This document shows positions 7,889-16,717 of a stretch of 64,000 bases of DNA, piece by piece. The notes under the pieces are model-generated. The model saw only the letters and a program-made list of their open reading frames with translations, had not been told where the DNA came from and did no database searches. Each line of letters begins with the position of its first letter. Within the stretch, counting starts at the first letter, position 1. Made by a program: the position numbers and the translations under genes. The DNA comes from VFMC01 sp963791635 (GTDB taxonomy: Bacteria > Actinomycetota > Acidimicrobiia > Acidimicrobiales > Ilumatobacteraceae): positions 62,001 through 126,000 of the forward strand of contig CAWBTC010000001.1 in the NCBI GenBank assembly GCA_963791635.1, in the 5' to 3' direction.

Positions 7889-8731
7889 TCAGGCGCTGCC
7901 GCGAGTGGCGAACCACTCTCGCAGCAACGCAACCGCCTCGTCGCGATCCAGCGCTCCGTGGGCGCGGGCGTGCTCCAACAACATCGTGCGCGCCTCTCCC
8001 ACGACTCGACCGGGGGCGATGCCGAGCAACTCCATGATCTCGGCACCATCGAGCTCGGGACGCTCTGCCTTGCGCGCCTCGTCGATGGCCAAGTGACGAA
8101 TGCGCGTCTCCAGTTCGTCCATCCGGCGCTGGAGGCCTCGAACCTTCTCGGGATGGCGCGTGGTGCAGTCGCAGCGCACGAGCTCGTTGAGATCGCCGAG
8201 GAGCGGGCCGGCGTCGCGGGCGTAGCGACGGACGGCCGAATCCTCCCACCCGTTCTGGTAGCCGTGGAAGCGACCGCTCAGTTCCACGAGTCGGGCCACG
8301 TCGTCGACCATTGCCGGCTCGTGACCGAGTGAGAGCAGCCGGTCACGAGTCATCCGCGCTCCCACCGCCTCGTGATGGTGGAAGGTCACCTTGCCGCGCG
8401 CATATCGGCGCGTGCGGCTCTTGCCGATGTCATGGAACAGCGCCGCCATCCGCAGCAACAGTCGATTCGAGGTGTTCGCGGTGACCATGAACGTGTGGGT
8501 GAGCACGTCCTTGTGGCGGTGCACCGGGTCCTGCTCCATCGCCAGCGCCGAGATCTCGGGCACCCACGTCTGGAAGAACCCGTCCTCGTGCGCGACCCAG
8601 AGCAGCTCGGTGGGGTCGTCCGCTGTGAGCATCGTCGACAGCCGGTCGCGCGCCGCGATGGCCTCCGAGGAGACGTCGGCCGGCCCCGCGACGAGGGACG
8701 CCGTGCCTGCGATGGGCTGAGAGGTGGACAT
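7889..8731 (-). CDS. HD-domain protein matching only the C-terminal half of actinobacterial CCA-adding enzyme
   Basis: The 280-residue protein matches the HD and tRNA-binding half of actinobacterial tRNA nucleotidyltransferase. It has DPVHRHKDVLTHT, the metal-binding pair ALFHDIGKSRTRR, FHHHEAVGARM, then FHGYQNGWEDSAVRRYARDA, CDCTTRHPEKVRGLQRR and the tail LDGAEIMELLGIAPGRVVGE. Only about 60 residues precede the HD domain, so the N-terminal head with the GGxVRD motif and the two catalytic aspartates is absent. It cannot add CCA alone. It may act as a phosphatase or phosphodiesterase, or with a separate head protein. The ATG at 8731 is preferred; one at 8773 is also in frame. A TAAGCT box lies at 8742-8747. 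The S33 peptidase gene is divergent. Confidence 0.8.
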   Translation of the reverse strand: MSTSQPIAGTASLVAGPADVSSEAIAARDRLSTMLTADDPTELLWVAHEDGFFQTWVPEISALAMEQDPVHRHKDVLTHTFMVTANTSNRLLLRMAALFHDIGKSRTRRYARGKVTFHHHEAVGARMTRDRLLSLGHEPAMVDDVARLVELSGRFHGYQNGWEDSAVRRYARDAGPLLGDLNELVRCDCTTRHPEKVRGLQRRMDELETRIRHLAIDEARKAERPELDGAEIMELLGIAPGRVVGEARTMLLEHARAHGALDRDEAVALLREWFATRGSA

Positions 8732-8781
8732 GTCGACGTCCAGCTTAGGAACCGTGACGCAGCACGCCGACATCCATTCCG

Positions 8782-8787
8782 TACAGT
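8782..8787 (+). promoter_or_regulatory. -10 box TACAGT, leaderless start 6 nt downstream
   Basis: TACAGT is followed after 6 nt by the GTG at 8794. No ribosome site is present, which fits a leaderless transcript for the S33 peptidase gene. Confidence 0.55.
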
Positions 8788-8793
8788 TCCACC

Positions 8794-10527
8794 GTGCACC
8801 GAGCCCGAACTGCTTCCTCCCACGCCACGACGTGTGGTCGCTCCACCGTCGTCATCCGCAGTGCCGGCACGCTCATTGCGGGGGTCGGCCTGCTGGTCGT
8901 CGCTGCGTGCTCGGAGTCGCTGGCGGTGCCGTCCATCGGCTCGAGCACTGCGATCCCCGCCGAAGCAGCCGATACCACGGTCCTGTCGGCCGGCTCGGCC
9001 ACGACCGAGGCCACCGACACCACGCTCGAAGCCGCATCAGCGACGACTGAACCGATCATCGACGCTTCGCCGACCACTTCTGCTGCGTCGGATGTGTCGG
9101 ATGTGTCGGCTGCCCCGGAGGGTGACGTCGAGTGGTCCGAGCTCGAGTTCGGCGTCGACGAGGCCACCCTCGCCGTGCCGCTCGACCACGACGATCCCGA
9201 CGGTGAACAGATCGAGCTGTACATGGTCCGACATCGGGCCACCGATCCCGACACCCGGATCGGTGTGCTGTTCGTCAACCCCGGCGGCCCCGGCTACGGC
9301 GCCTCCGACCTCGCCGCGCAGGCGGAGTTCATCTACGACCCGCCGCTGCTCGAGTCGTTCGACATCATCGGCATCGACCCGCGTGGCACCGGGTTGTCGG
9401 AGCCGGCGGTCGACTGCGTCGACGACTACGACCCGTACTTCGGTATCGAGACCGGTCCCGACGATGCCGGTGAGGATGGCGCCCTCCGTGAGGCGGCGGC
9501 CGAGTTCACCGCCGGCTGTGTGGAGCGATCCTCTGAACTGCTGCAACACCTCACCACGGTCGACACAGCGCGCGACTTCGACCTCGTGCGCCAGGCGCTC
9601 GGCGAGGAGACGGTGAGCTACTTCGGTTGGAGCTACGGCACCCAGCTCGGCGCCACCTGGGCGACGCTGTTCCCCGACACCGTGCGTGCCGCTGTCCTGG
9701 ACGGCGCCGTCGATCCCACTGTCGGTCGAATCGACGGGCTGGTGCAACAGGCCGCAGGATTCGATGCCGCGCTCAACTCCTTCCTGGCCGACTGTTCGGC
9801 GGATCCCACCTGTGCCTTCCACAACGACGGCGATGCCGAGGGCGCGTTCCTCGATCTCCTCGTGCAATTGGAGACCACCGCTCTCGCGACCACGCCCGGC
9901 CGACCCGCTCTCACCCAGGGCGTGTTCGAGGTCGGCGTCGCTCAAGCGATGTACGCCGATGTCACGTGGCCACAACTGGCGGAGGCGCTCGCCGACGCAG
10001 CGACCGGTGATGGTGCTGGCGTGCTCGCGCTGTACGACGCCTACTTCGGCCGGCTGCCCGACGGCACCTACGGCGACGAGCTCGAGGCGTACTTCGCGAT
10101 CACCTGCGCGGACGATCCTGCACCGGGGGGAGCCGCGGCCATCGATGAGGCGGTCGCTCGCCGCGCCGACTTCTTCATCGCGTCGCCGCGCATCGGCACC
10201 ACTGCCGCCTACGAGGTGCTCATCTGCGCATCGTTCCCTGCGGGCGCCAATGGGAACGAGAACGACGGCTTCGAGAACGACGGCTTCGAGAACGACGGCT
10301 TCGAGATCACCGGCGACGGCGCGGGTCCGATCGTGGTGGTCGGCAACACCGGCGATCCGGCCACACCGTTCGAGGGCAGCCGCACCATGGCGGAGACACT
10401 CGATCAAGGTGTGTTCGTGGCAGTCGAAGCCGACCAGCACACCGCCTATGGCCTCAACTCCTGCATCGACGACGCGATCGACAACTACCTCGTCGACCTC
10501 GTGGTGCCAGAAGGCCTCCGCTGCTGA
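8794..10527 (+). CDS. Secreted alpha/beta-hydrolase lipoprotein, S33 tripeptidyl aminopeptidase-like
   Basis: The 577-residue protein resembles the actinobacterial secreted SlpD/E and tripeptidyl aminopeptidase family, which removes short peptides or related groups from the N-terminus of substrates outside the cell. A signal ends in the lipobox VAACS, followed by about 90 Ser/Thr/Ala-rich residues. The hydrolase domain shows FVNPGGPGYG, DIIGIDPRGTGLSEP and the nucleophile elbow GWSYGT (Ser280). The C-terminal TAP-like part has VVGNTGDPATPFEGS with the acid residue and DQHTAYG with the histidine. Four cysteines near SADPTCAF and ICAS suggest disulfides. A threefold NDGFE repeat sits in a loop before the TAP-like part. 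The start GTG lies 6 nt behind a -10 box. Confidence 0.85.
   Translation: MHRARTASSHATTCGRSTVVIRSAGTLIAGVGLLVVAACSESLAVPSIGSSTAIPAEAADTTVLSAGSATTEATDTTLEAASATTEPIIDASPTTSAASDVSDVSAAPEGDVEWSELEFGVDEATLAVPLDHDDPDGEQIELYMVRHRATDPDTRIGVLFVNPGGPGYGASDLAAQAEFIYDPPLLESFDIIGIDPRGTGLSEPAVDCVDDYDPYFGIETGPDDAGEDGALREAAAEFTAGCVERSSELLQHLTTVDTARDFDLVRQALGEETVSYFGWSYGTQLGATWATLFPDTVRAAVLDGAVDPTVGRIDGLVQQAAGFDAALNSFLADCSADPTCAFHNDGDAEGAFLDLLVQLETTALATTPGRPALTQGVFEVGVAQAMYADVTWPQLAEALADAATGDGAGVLALYDAYFGRLPDGTYGDELEAYFAITCADDPAPGGAAAIDEAVARRADFFIASPRIGTTAAYEVLICASFPAGANGNENDGFENDGFENDGFEITGDGAGPIVVVGNTGDPATPFEGSRTMAETLDQGVFVAVEADQHTAYGLNSCIDDAIDNYLVDLVVPEGLRC
10261..10305 (+). repeat. 15-bp tandem repeat, 3 exact copies, in frame
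   Basis: The unit aacgacggcttcgag occurs three times and encodes NDGFE repeats inside the S33 peptidase, in a loop before its C-terminal TAP-like part. Confidence 0.95.
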
Positions 10528-10596
10528 TCATCGATCCCTCGAACAACTGGCCCGGAGAGCCGACGCGCGGGCACGTCGGCGATGATCGTGCTGGAC

Positions 10597-11046
10597 TCAG
10601 TCAGCGCCGGCGCCGACGCACTCCGCACAGCGACCGAGGAGGTCGAGGCGGTGGTGGTGCAGCTCGAAGTGCTGCCCCGCTGCGGCGTCCTGCAACGCGC
10701 GATCGAGTGAGCGCTCGGCCGCGGCCGTAAGGGTCACATCACGCACCGCTCCGCACGACGTGCACACGGTGTGGTGGTGATGGTTGTTGGTGATCTCCTC
10801 GCCCAGCTCGTAGTGGGCGTGTTCGTCGCCCATCGAGATCTTGGAGACGAGTCCCGCGTGCTCCAACACGGCGAGGTTCCGGTACACGGAGCTCTGCGCC
10901 AGCGTCGGCTGCCGCTGCAGGATCATCGGGATGGTCACCGGTCCGCTGGCCTCTTCGAGGGTGCGCAGGATGAGCTGGCGCCCGGTCGTCAGCCGCTGGC
11001 CGTCCTTGCGGAGGCGGTGGAGTGCGATGTCATCGATGTCAGTCAC
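10597..11046 (-). CDS. Fur-family transcriptional regulator
   Basis: This 149-residue metal-dependent regulator of the Fur family has an N-terminal winged helix (RLRKDGQRLTTGRQLILRTL, then QSSVYRNLAVLEHAGLV) and a C-terminal dimer and metal domain. The domain has a His-rich segment NNHHHHTVC, the CTSCG cysteine pair and a second pair CAEC near the end, which form the structural zinc site. It may sense iron, zinc or peroxide; the sequence does not decide which. It starts at a GTG 8 nt behind a TATAGT box, so it is probably leaderless. It is divergent from coxSLM across a 283-bp gap and lies about 3 kb from the iron importer, so a role in iron homeostasis is plausible but unproven. Confidence 0.88.
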   Translation of the reverse strand: MTDIDDIALHRLRKDGQRLTTGRQLILRTLEEASGPVTIPMILQRQPTLAQSSVYRNLAVLEHAGLVSKISMGDEHAHYELGEEITNNHHHHTVCTSCGAVRDVTLTAAAERSLDRALQDAAAGQHFELHHHRLDLLGRCAECVGAGAD

Positions 11047-11054
11047 TAGCGCGC

Positions 11055-11060
11055 ACTATA
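11055..11060 (-). promoter_or_regulatory. -10 box TATAGT of the Fur-family gene
   Basis: Read on the minus strand, TATAGT is followed by 8 nt and the GTG start at 11046. This is the best -10 match in the window. Confidence 0.6.
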
Positions 11061-11329
11061 GCGAACAGTTCCAAAAGCCGAAATCATCTTCCGGTTCTCA
11101 CGCGGGTGGTTTCCCACTCCCCCGCGCCATCCTGGGGGCTCGCCGGATGCTCGGCCTGCGATGCATGCCGCGATGGGCTGCGAAATGGTGCATGATGATG
11201 TCGCCATCTGGGGGGCATCCCGTCGACGACCGACATCGGTCGCGGGCGGGAGCGGCACCCACGCATCATCTTCCAGCGAACACGTCCAGAAGCACACCAG
11301 CGAAGTACACCAGAGGGGAACCAGCAGCC
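11061..11329. other. Intergenic region between the Fur gene and coxS
   Basis: This divergent gap must hold the coxSLM promoter, but I see no TAnnnT box at a leaderless distance. coxS has a clear AGGGG ribosome site at 11314-11318, so its mRNA has a leader. I recognise no riboswitch or small ORF here. Confidence 0.4.
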
Positions 11330-11791
11330 ATGCAGATCCGCGTCACCGTCAACGGCACGGTCCACGACAGCGATGTCGAACCGCGTACGTTGCTCGTCCA
11401 CTACATCCGCGAAGTGCTCGGCCTCACCGGCACCAACATCGGATGCGACACCTCATCGTGTGGTGCGTGCAGCCTCCACCTCGACGGCGAGGCCGTGAAG
11501 AGCTGCACCGTGTTGGCCGTCCAGGCCGACGGAGCCGAGATCACGACGATCGAGGGCATGGCTGCCGCCGACGGCACGATGCACCCGATGCAGCAGGCCT
11601 TCATGGAGAACCACGCCCTGCAGTGCGGGTACTGCACGCCGGGCATGGTCATGGCAGCCACGAGCCTGCTCAAGGAGAACCCGAACCCCACCGAGCACGA
11701 CGTCCGCATCGGGCTCGAGGGCAACCTCTGCCGGTGCACCGGCTACCACAACATCGTCCAGGCCGTCCTTGCCGCCGCCGGCGGTCAGTGA
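11330..11791 (+). CDS. coxS: 2Fe-2S small subunit of form II CO-dehydrogenase-like enzyme
   Basis: The 153-residue subunit carries electrons from the Mo site to FAD in the heterotrimeric hydroxylase. The plant-type 2Fe-2S cluster is bound by the N-terminal cysteines in GCDTSSCGACS plus KSC. The second cluster is bound by the C-terminal helical domain cysteines in QCGYCTPGM and NLCRCTGY, both typical of the family. The ATG at 11330 is set by the AGGGGA ribosome site about 11 nt upstream. It is first in the order S-L-M, which is characteristic of form II operons; form I uses M-S-L. coxL follows after 21 nt. Confidence 0.93.
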   Translation: MQIRVTVNGTVHDSDVEPRTLLVHYIREVLGLTGTNIGCDTSSCGACSLHLDGEAVKSCTVLAVQADGAEITTIEGMAAADGTMHPMQQAFMENHALQCGYCTPGMVMAATSLLKENPNPTEHDVRIGLEGNLCRCTGYHNIVQAVLAAAGGQ

Positions 11792-11812
11792 CTCGAACCG
11801 GGAGGGGCCCCG

Positions 11813-14233
11813 ATGACGATGACCGAACCCGCACCACCCGTCCACACGATCCTGGGGAAGCGCCGGCTGCGCAAGGAAGACCCAGCGCTGCTGACCGGTG
11901 AGGCGAAGTACACCAACGACTTGAACATCCCGGGCGCGCTGCACCTCGCCGTGGTGCGCAGCCCGTACGCACATGCCCGCATCCTGAGCGTCGACGTCAG
12001 CGCCGCGCTGGCGATGCCCGGCGTGGTGGCCGCCTACAGCGGCGCAGATCTCGTCGCGATGTGGGCCGGGCCGATGCCGTGTGCGTGGCCCGTCACGGCC
12101 GACATGAAGAACCCCACGCACTACCCGCTCGCGGTCGCCAAGGCCACCTATGTCGGTGACGGCGTGGCCTGCGTTCTCGCCACCAGCGACGCCGCAGCAC
12201 GTGACGCGCTCGAGGCGATCGATGTCACGTACGAAGCACTCGCCGCGGTGATCGACCTCGAGGACGCACTCAGCGACCGAGTCGTCATCCACGACGAGCT
12301 CGGCACGAACAAGAGCTACACGTGGGACCTGAAGTGCGAGGGTTCCGAGGGTCAGGTCGACCGTGCCTTCGCCGACGCCGCCTTCACGGTGAGCGAGCAC
12401 TACGTGCACCAGCGGCTCATCCCGATGGCGATGGAGCCCCGCGCCGTCGCGGCCGTGCCCCAGCCATTCGGCGGCGACATCACCCTGTACAGCTCCACCC
12501 AGGTGCCCCACATCCTGAAGGTGATGACCGCGATCACGCTCGGCATCCCTGAGCACCAGATGCGGGTGGTGGCCCCTGCGGTCGGAGGCGGATTCGGCGC
12601 CAAGCTCAACGTGTACGCCGAGGAGCTGCTCTGCACCGCGCTCGCCCGCAAGCACAAGGTGCCGGTGCGCTGGAACGAGGAGCGCACCGAGAACACCCAA
12701 GCCTCCACCCACGGCCGGGCACAACGCCAGCACATCGAGCTCGCCGCGGACGCGGAGGGCAAGCTCACCGCGGTACGGGTACGCCTGCTGGCCGACATGG
12801 GCGCATACCTCCAGCTGGTCACGCCGGGCATCCCGATCCTCGGGGCGTTCCTGTACGCAGGCGTGTACGACCTGCCGGTGGCATACGACTTCAGCTGCAC
12901 ATCGGTGTTCACCACGATGACGCCCACAGACGCCTATCGCGGCGCGGGTCGTCCGGAGGCGACGTATGCGATCGAGCGGGCGATGGACGCGTTGGCCGCC
13001 AAGATCGGGATCGATCCGCTGGAGTTGCGCAAGCGCAACTTCATCCGCAAAGAGCAGTTCCCGTACGTCGCGTTCAGCGGGCTCACCTACGACAGCGGCG
13101 ATCACGAGTTGGCTGCCGACAAGGCCTGCGAGCTTGTCGGCTACGGCGCGCTTCGCGCCCGTCAGGCGACCCAGAACGTCGAGGGTGCCACCAAGCGGCT
13201 CGGCATCGGGATCAGCAGCTACTTCGAGATGTGCGGCCTCGCCCCGTCGCGGGTGCTCGCCTCGCTGAACTACTCCGCCGGCGGCTGGGAGGCCGCCACC
13301 GTGCGAGTGCTGCCGACCAACAAGATCCAGGTGGTCACTGGCACCTCACCTCACGGGCAGGGGCACGAGACGGCGTGGAGCATGATCGTCGCCGAGAAGC
13401 TGGGCGTCGACCCCGACGACGTCGACGTGCTGCACAGCGACACCGCGATCGCGCCACTCGGTCTCGACACCTACGGATCGCGTTCGCTGCCCGTCGGTGG
13501 TGTGGCCGTGGCGATGGCATGTGACAAGGTGATCGACAAGGCACGCAAGATCGCCGCCCACCAGCTCGAGGCCAACGAGGACGACCTCGAGTTCGTCGGC
13601 GGCAGCTTCTCGGTGAAGGGGTCACCCGACAAGACGATGCCGCTGGCGGCGATCGCGTTCGAGGCGTTCACCGCGCACAACCTCCCCGACGGTCTCGAGC
13701 CGAACCTCGAGGCGCAGGTCACCTATGACCCACCGAACTTCTCGTGGCCCTTCGGCACGCACATCTGCGTGGTCGAGGTGGACACCGAGACCGGCGACGT
13801 CGATGTCGTCACCTATGTCGCCGTCGACGACTGCGGCAACCAGGTGAACCCGCTGATCGTCGACGGGCAGGTCCACGGGGGCGTGGTGCAGGGCCTCGCC
13901 CAGGCCCTCTACGAGGAAGCCGTGTTCGATGAGGACGGTCAGCCGAAGACCTCGAATCTTGCCGAGTACCTCGTGCCCGCCGCGAGCGACGTCCCGTCGA
14001 TCACGCTCGGGCACACGATCACCCCGTCGCCGACCAATCCGTTGGGGGTGAAGGGGATCGGCGAAGCTGGCACCATCGGTGCCGCGCCTGCGGTCATCAA
14101 CGCCATCGTCGACGCACTCTCCGGCCTCGGTGTGACCGACATGTCGATGCCGGCCAGCCCCCAGACCGTCTGGAAGACCATCCAAGCCTCGCGCTCGTCA
14201 CAGAGCACGTCCTCCCAAGGAGCAACGAAGTGA
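11813..14233 (+). CDS. coxL: Form II CoxL-type molybdopterin-binding large subunit
   Basis: This 806-residue catalytic subunit holds the molybdopterin-cytosine-dinucleotide centre. It begins with ILGKRRLRKEDPALLTGEAKY, contains the VGGGFGAKLNVYAEE and GTSPHGQGHETAWS cofactor loops, and ends with GVKGIGEAGTIGAAPAV. The active-site loop is AYRGAGR at residues 374-380, marking form II rather than a proven CO dehydrogenase. Form II members include CO oxidisers at low rate and enzymes of unknown substrate. A GGGAGGGG ribosome site precedes the ATG. It overlaps coxM by 4 nt (GTGA), so the two subunits are translationally coupled. It is clearly a paralogue of the large subunit at 1572-3869. Confidence 0.93.
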   Translation: MTMTEPAPPVHTILGKRRLRKEDPALLTGEAKYTNDLNIPGALHLAVVRSPYAHARILSVDVSAALAMPGVVAAYSGADLVAMWAGPMPCAWPVTADMKNPTHYPLAVAKATYVGDGVACVLATSDAAARDALEAIDVTYEALAAVIDLEDALSDRVVIHDELGTNKSYTWDLKCEGSEGQVDRAFADAAFTVSEHYVHQRLIPMAMEPRAVAAVPQPFGGDITLYSSTQVPHILKVMTAITLGIPEHQMRVVAPAVGGGFGAKLNVYAEELLCTALARKHKVPVRWNEERTENTQASTHGRAQRQHIELAADAEGKLTAVRVRLLADMGAYLQLVTPGIPILGAFLYAGVYDLPVAYDFSCTSVFTTMTPTDAYRGAGRPEATYAIERAMDALAAKIGIDPLELRKRNFIRKEQFPYVAFSGLTYDSGDHELAADKACELVGYGALRARQATQNVEGATKRLGIGISSYFEMCGLAPSRVLASLNYSAGGWEAATVRVLPTNKIQVVTGTSPHGQGHETAWSMIVAEKLGVDPDDVDVLHSDTAIAPLGLDTYGSRSLPVGGVAVAMACDKVIDKARKIAAHQLEANEDDLEFVGGSFSVKGSPDKTMPLAAIAFEAFTAHNLPDGLEPNLEAQVTYDPPNFSWPFGTHICVVEVDTETGDVDVVTYVAVDDCGNQVNPLIVDGQVHGGVVQGLAQALYEEAVFDEDGQPKTSNLAEYLVPAASDVPSITLGHTITPSPTNPLGVKGIGEAGTIGAAPAVINAIVDALSGLGVTDMSMPASPQTVWKTIQASRSSQSTSSQGATK

Positions 14234-15054
14234 TCCCCGCAGCTTTCGACTACGTCCGTGCCGACTCGGCCGAGCACGCCATCAGCCTGATCGGACAACA
14301 CGGGGAGGACGCGAAGTTCATCGCCGGTGGGCACAGCCTGCTGCCGATGATGAAGCTCCGCATGGCCCAGCCCAGCGTGCTCGTCGACATCGGCCGACTC
14401 GCCGAGTTGTCGTACGTTCGCGACGCCGGCGATCACATCGCAATCGGTGCCCTCACCCGGCACATGGACGTCGAGAAGAGCTCGGTGCTGGCCGAGCACG
14501 CACCGCTCCTGGCCCACGCGGCCGGTCACGTCGGCGACCCGCAGGTACGTCACCGCGGCACGATCGGCGGCTCGATCGCCCACAGCGACTCGGCCAGCGA
14601 TCTTCCCGCGACCACGCTCGCGCTCGGCGCGACCTACATCGCCCAGGGTCCGAAGGGCACTCGTGAGATCGCCGCGGCCGATTTCTTCGAGGGCTTCTTC
14701 ACCACCTCGCTCGAGCCGGACGAGATGCTGACGGAGATCCGTGTGCCGAAGATGAACGGCGCCGGTTGGAGCTTCCAGAAGTTCAACCGTCGTGCTCAGG
14801 ACTGGGCGATCGTCGGTGTCGCGGCATGGCGTCGCGGCAACGACAGCGGCGTCGGCCTGGTGAACATGGGGTCCACCCCGGTGCTCGCGACGAGCGTGGC
14901 CAGCGCCATCTCGTCGGGTGCCTCGGTGGCGGACGCGGCCGAGTTGGCCGCCGCAGATGCCGATCCTCAGAAGGACCTCAACGCCTCCGTCGAGTACCGC
15001 GTCCACCTGGCCAAGGTGCTCGTGCGCCGAGCGCTCGAGGAGTCCAGCAAGTAG
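14230..15054 (+). CDS. coxM: FAD-binding medium subunit of form II CO-dehydrogenase-like enzyme
   Basis: The 274-residue flavoprotein passes electrons from the 2Fe-2S clusters to an acceptor such as a quinone. The two pyrophosphate-binding motifs of the CoxM/XdhB family are present: AGGHSLLP near residue 34 and HRGTIGGSIAHSD near residue 110. The C-terminal third matches the CO dehydrogenase flavoprotein C-terminal domain (QDWAIVGVAAW). It begins at a GTG overlapping the coxL stop. It is the last gene of the operon, facing the convergent M20 peptidase gene across 39 bp. Confidence 0.93.
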   Translation: MIPAAFDYVRADSAEHAISLIGQHGEDAKFIAGGHSLLPMMKLRMAQPSVLVDIGRLAELSYVRDAGDHIAIGALTRHMDVEKSSVLAEHAPLLAHAAGHVGDPQVRHRGTIGGSIAHSDSASDLPATTLALGATYIAQGPKGTREIAAADFFEGFFTTSLEPDEMLTEIRVPKMNGAGWSFQKFNRRAQDWAIVGVAAWRRGNDSGVGLVNMGSTPVLATSVASAISSGASVADAAELAAADADPQKDLNASVEYRVHLAKVLVRRALEESSK

Positions 15055-15069
15055 GTCGTCTCAGACGAC
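15055..15069. terminator. Possible small hairpin between convergent genes
   Basis: GTCGTC TCA GACGAC forms a 6-bp stem with a 3-nt loop between the coxM stop and the end of the peptidase gene. There is no T-run, so its role as a bidirectional terminator is only a guess. Confidence 0.25.
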
Positions 15070-15093
15070 GCGATGCTCGATCTGAAGCCGAGA

Positions 15094-16488
15094 TCAGCGA
15101 TGCGGTCCGCGGAGAAGGTCCACCGCGATGTCATCCCAGAGCTGCTCCATCAGCCCGAGCGAGTGCACATCGACCCGCTCGTCCTTGGCGTGGAACATTG
15201 CCACGTAGTCGTCGAAGCTCAGCTCGCTCGAGAACAGTCCATAGCCGTACGAGGTGCAGCCGTGATCCCGGAAGAAGCGGGCGTCGGTCCCTCCCGGCGT
15301 GATCGCCGGCACACACCGAGCGTCCGGGTACACCGATGCCGACGCCTTCTCGATCGCGCGCCACAGCGGTGAATCGACCGGCGATGCGGTGGCCATCGCC
15401 CAGTTCTCGTCCATGAACTCGATGTCGACATCCTTGGCGAGCTCGCCGAGGATGTCGGCGAGCACTGCGCGAACATCGTCGATCGTCTGACCCGGCAGGG
15501 TGCGGATGTCGACCTCGAGCTCCACGCTGCCGGGGATCGTGTTCGTCTTGCCGTCGGCACGGGCGACGTTCGGCGAGATCGTGAGATGTGTGCAGGCGTG
15601 GCAATCGGCCGCGAAGCCGCGGTCGGGGTTCGTCGCCGCCCAGTCGGTGATCGCGCTCGGGTCGAGCAGGATCGAGCGGAGTTCGGGATCGAAGCCCATC
15701 GCCTCCACATAGCCCTTCCACGTGTCGTGAATGACGCCGAGCGGCCGGTACGTGCTGAGCCGACGGATCACCTCGGCCGCCTTCACCAGGGCGTTGTCGG
15801 CGATGAGTGGCGTGGAGCCGTGACCAGAGCGACCGTGCACGGTCATGCGACACCACGCCGCACCCTTTTCGGCGACGAGCACGGGCAACCGCATGCCCGC
15901 GGCGGTGTGCATCGGGGTGCCCCCGCACTCGGTGAGCACGTAGTCGGCCATCACCGCGTCGCGATGGTGACGCAGCAGCCAATCGGCGCCGGCGCCGCCG
16001 CCGGCCTCCTCATCGGCAACGGCGGCGAACACCACGGTGCCAGGCAATGCCTCTCGGCGCTGGGCGAGTTGGGCGAAAGCGACCGCCATCGATGCGGTCA
16101 CGCAGAGCATGTCGATTGCTCCGCGACCCCAGACCCATCCGTCGATCAGCTCACCGCCGAACGGATCGTGGCGCCAGTCGGCGGGATCGACGGGCACCAC
16201 GTCGGTGTGGCCGAGCAGCAGGAGCGTCGGTGCGGCCGGATCCGTGCCGGGCAGTCGCGCGATCAGCGATTGCCGGTTCGCCCGTGGGCCGAGCGACTGC
16301 AGCTCCACACCAGGGAGGTCGACCACGGCGGTGAGCAGATCCGCGGCGAGGGTCTCGTTGCCGGAGTCGGGGTGACCGGTGTTCACGCACGCGAGGCGGA
16401 TCAGGTGCTGGACGAGCTCGGTCGACGCGTTCGGGGCGGCAGTGGTCCTGGTGGAGGTGCTGGAGGAGGTGCTGGTGGAGATGGCCAT
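15094..16488 (-). CDS. M20 family metallopeptidase (ArgE/DapE/carboxypeptidase-like)
   Basis: The 464-residue cytosolic hydrolase belongs to the di-zinc M20 family that removes acyl or peptide groups from amino acids. Zinc ligands and catalytic residues appear in LLLLGHTDVVPVD (His and catalytic Asp), WGRGAIDML (bridging Asp), AVADEEAGGG (catalytic Glu plus ligand Glu) and the late ARFFRDHGC and SSELSFDDY region. The dimerisation lid carries HGRSGHGSTP. The substrate cannot be told from the sequence; related proteins are annotated as succinyl-diaminopimelate desuccinylase or carboxypeptidase. The first 20 residues are a Ser/Thr repeat (MAISTSTSSSTSTRTT) encoded by degenerate short repeats, and the true start could be a little downstream. 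Confidence 0.85.
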   Translation of the reverse strand: MAISTSTSSSTSTRTTAAPNASTELVQHLIRLACVNTGHPDSGNETLAADLLTAVVDLPGVELQSLGPRANRQSLIARLPGTDPAAPTLLLLGHTDVVPVDPADWRHDPFGGELIDGWVWGRGAIDMLCVTASMAVAFAQLAQRREALPGTVVFAAVADEEAGGGAGADWLLRHHRDAVMADYVLTECGGTPMHTAAGMRLPVLVAEKGAAWCRMTVHGRSGHGSTPLIADNALVKAAEVIRRLSTYRPLGVIHDTWKGYVEAMGFDPELRSILLDPSAITDWAATNPDRGFAADCHACTHLTISPNVARADGKTNTIPGSVELEVDIRTLPGQTIDDVRAVLADILGELAKDVDIEFMDENWAMATASPVDSPLWRAIEKASASVYPDARCVPAITPGGTDARFFRDHGCTSYGYGLFSSELSFDDYVAMFHAKDERVDVHSLGLMEQLWDDIAVDLLRGPHR

Positions 16489-16591
16489 CGATGAGATCGT
16501 TGCAGATCCGAGGGCTTCGTCGGTCAGGCGGTTTGCACGAGCCAGCGGACGTTGCGGCGGTCGGTGGCGGACGCAGGCGATCCTCGCTGGA

Positions 16592-16597
16592 TAGCGT
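16592..16597 (+). promoter_or_regulatory. -10 box TAGCGT with an ATG 8 nt downstream at 16606
   Basis: TAGCGT matches the -10 box of three other genes here (31792, 37454, 54715). The ATG at 16606 opens a GC3-rich reading frame that meets the PAP2 gene in another frame near 16700, so this may be the true promoter and start of the PAP2-PIN gene. Confidence 0.45.
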
Positions 16598-16717
16598 CAG
16601 CGGTCATGACGGTCCTTCCTGCGACGTCGTCGGACAGCGGCCCGTTCGACAGCAGCCCGAAGGACCGACGCGCAGGACCGACGAAGGGCGTGGGCGTGGC
16701 CGACCTGCTCCATCGTC

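Noticed and set aside
11453..13105. A 550-codon minus-strand frame opposite coxS and coxL
   Set aside because: Antisense shadow with no recognisable domain; the plus-strand genes carry all family motifs.
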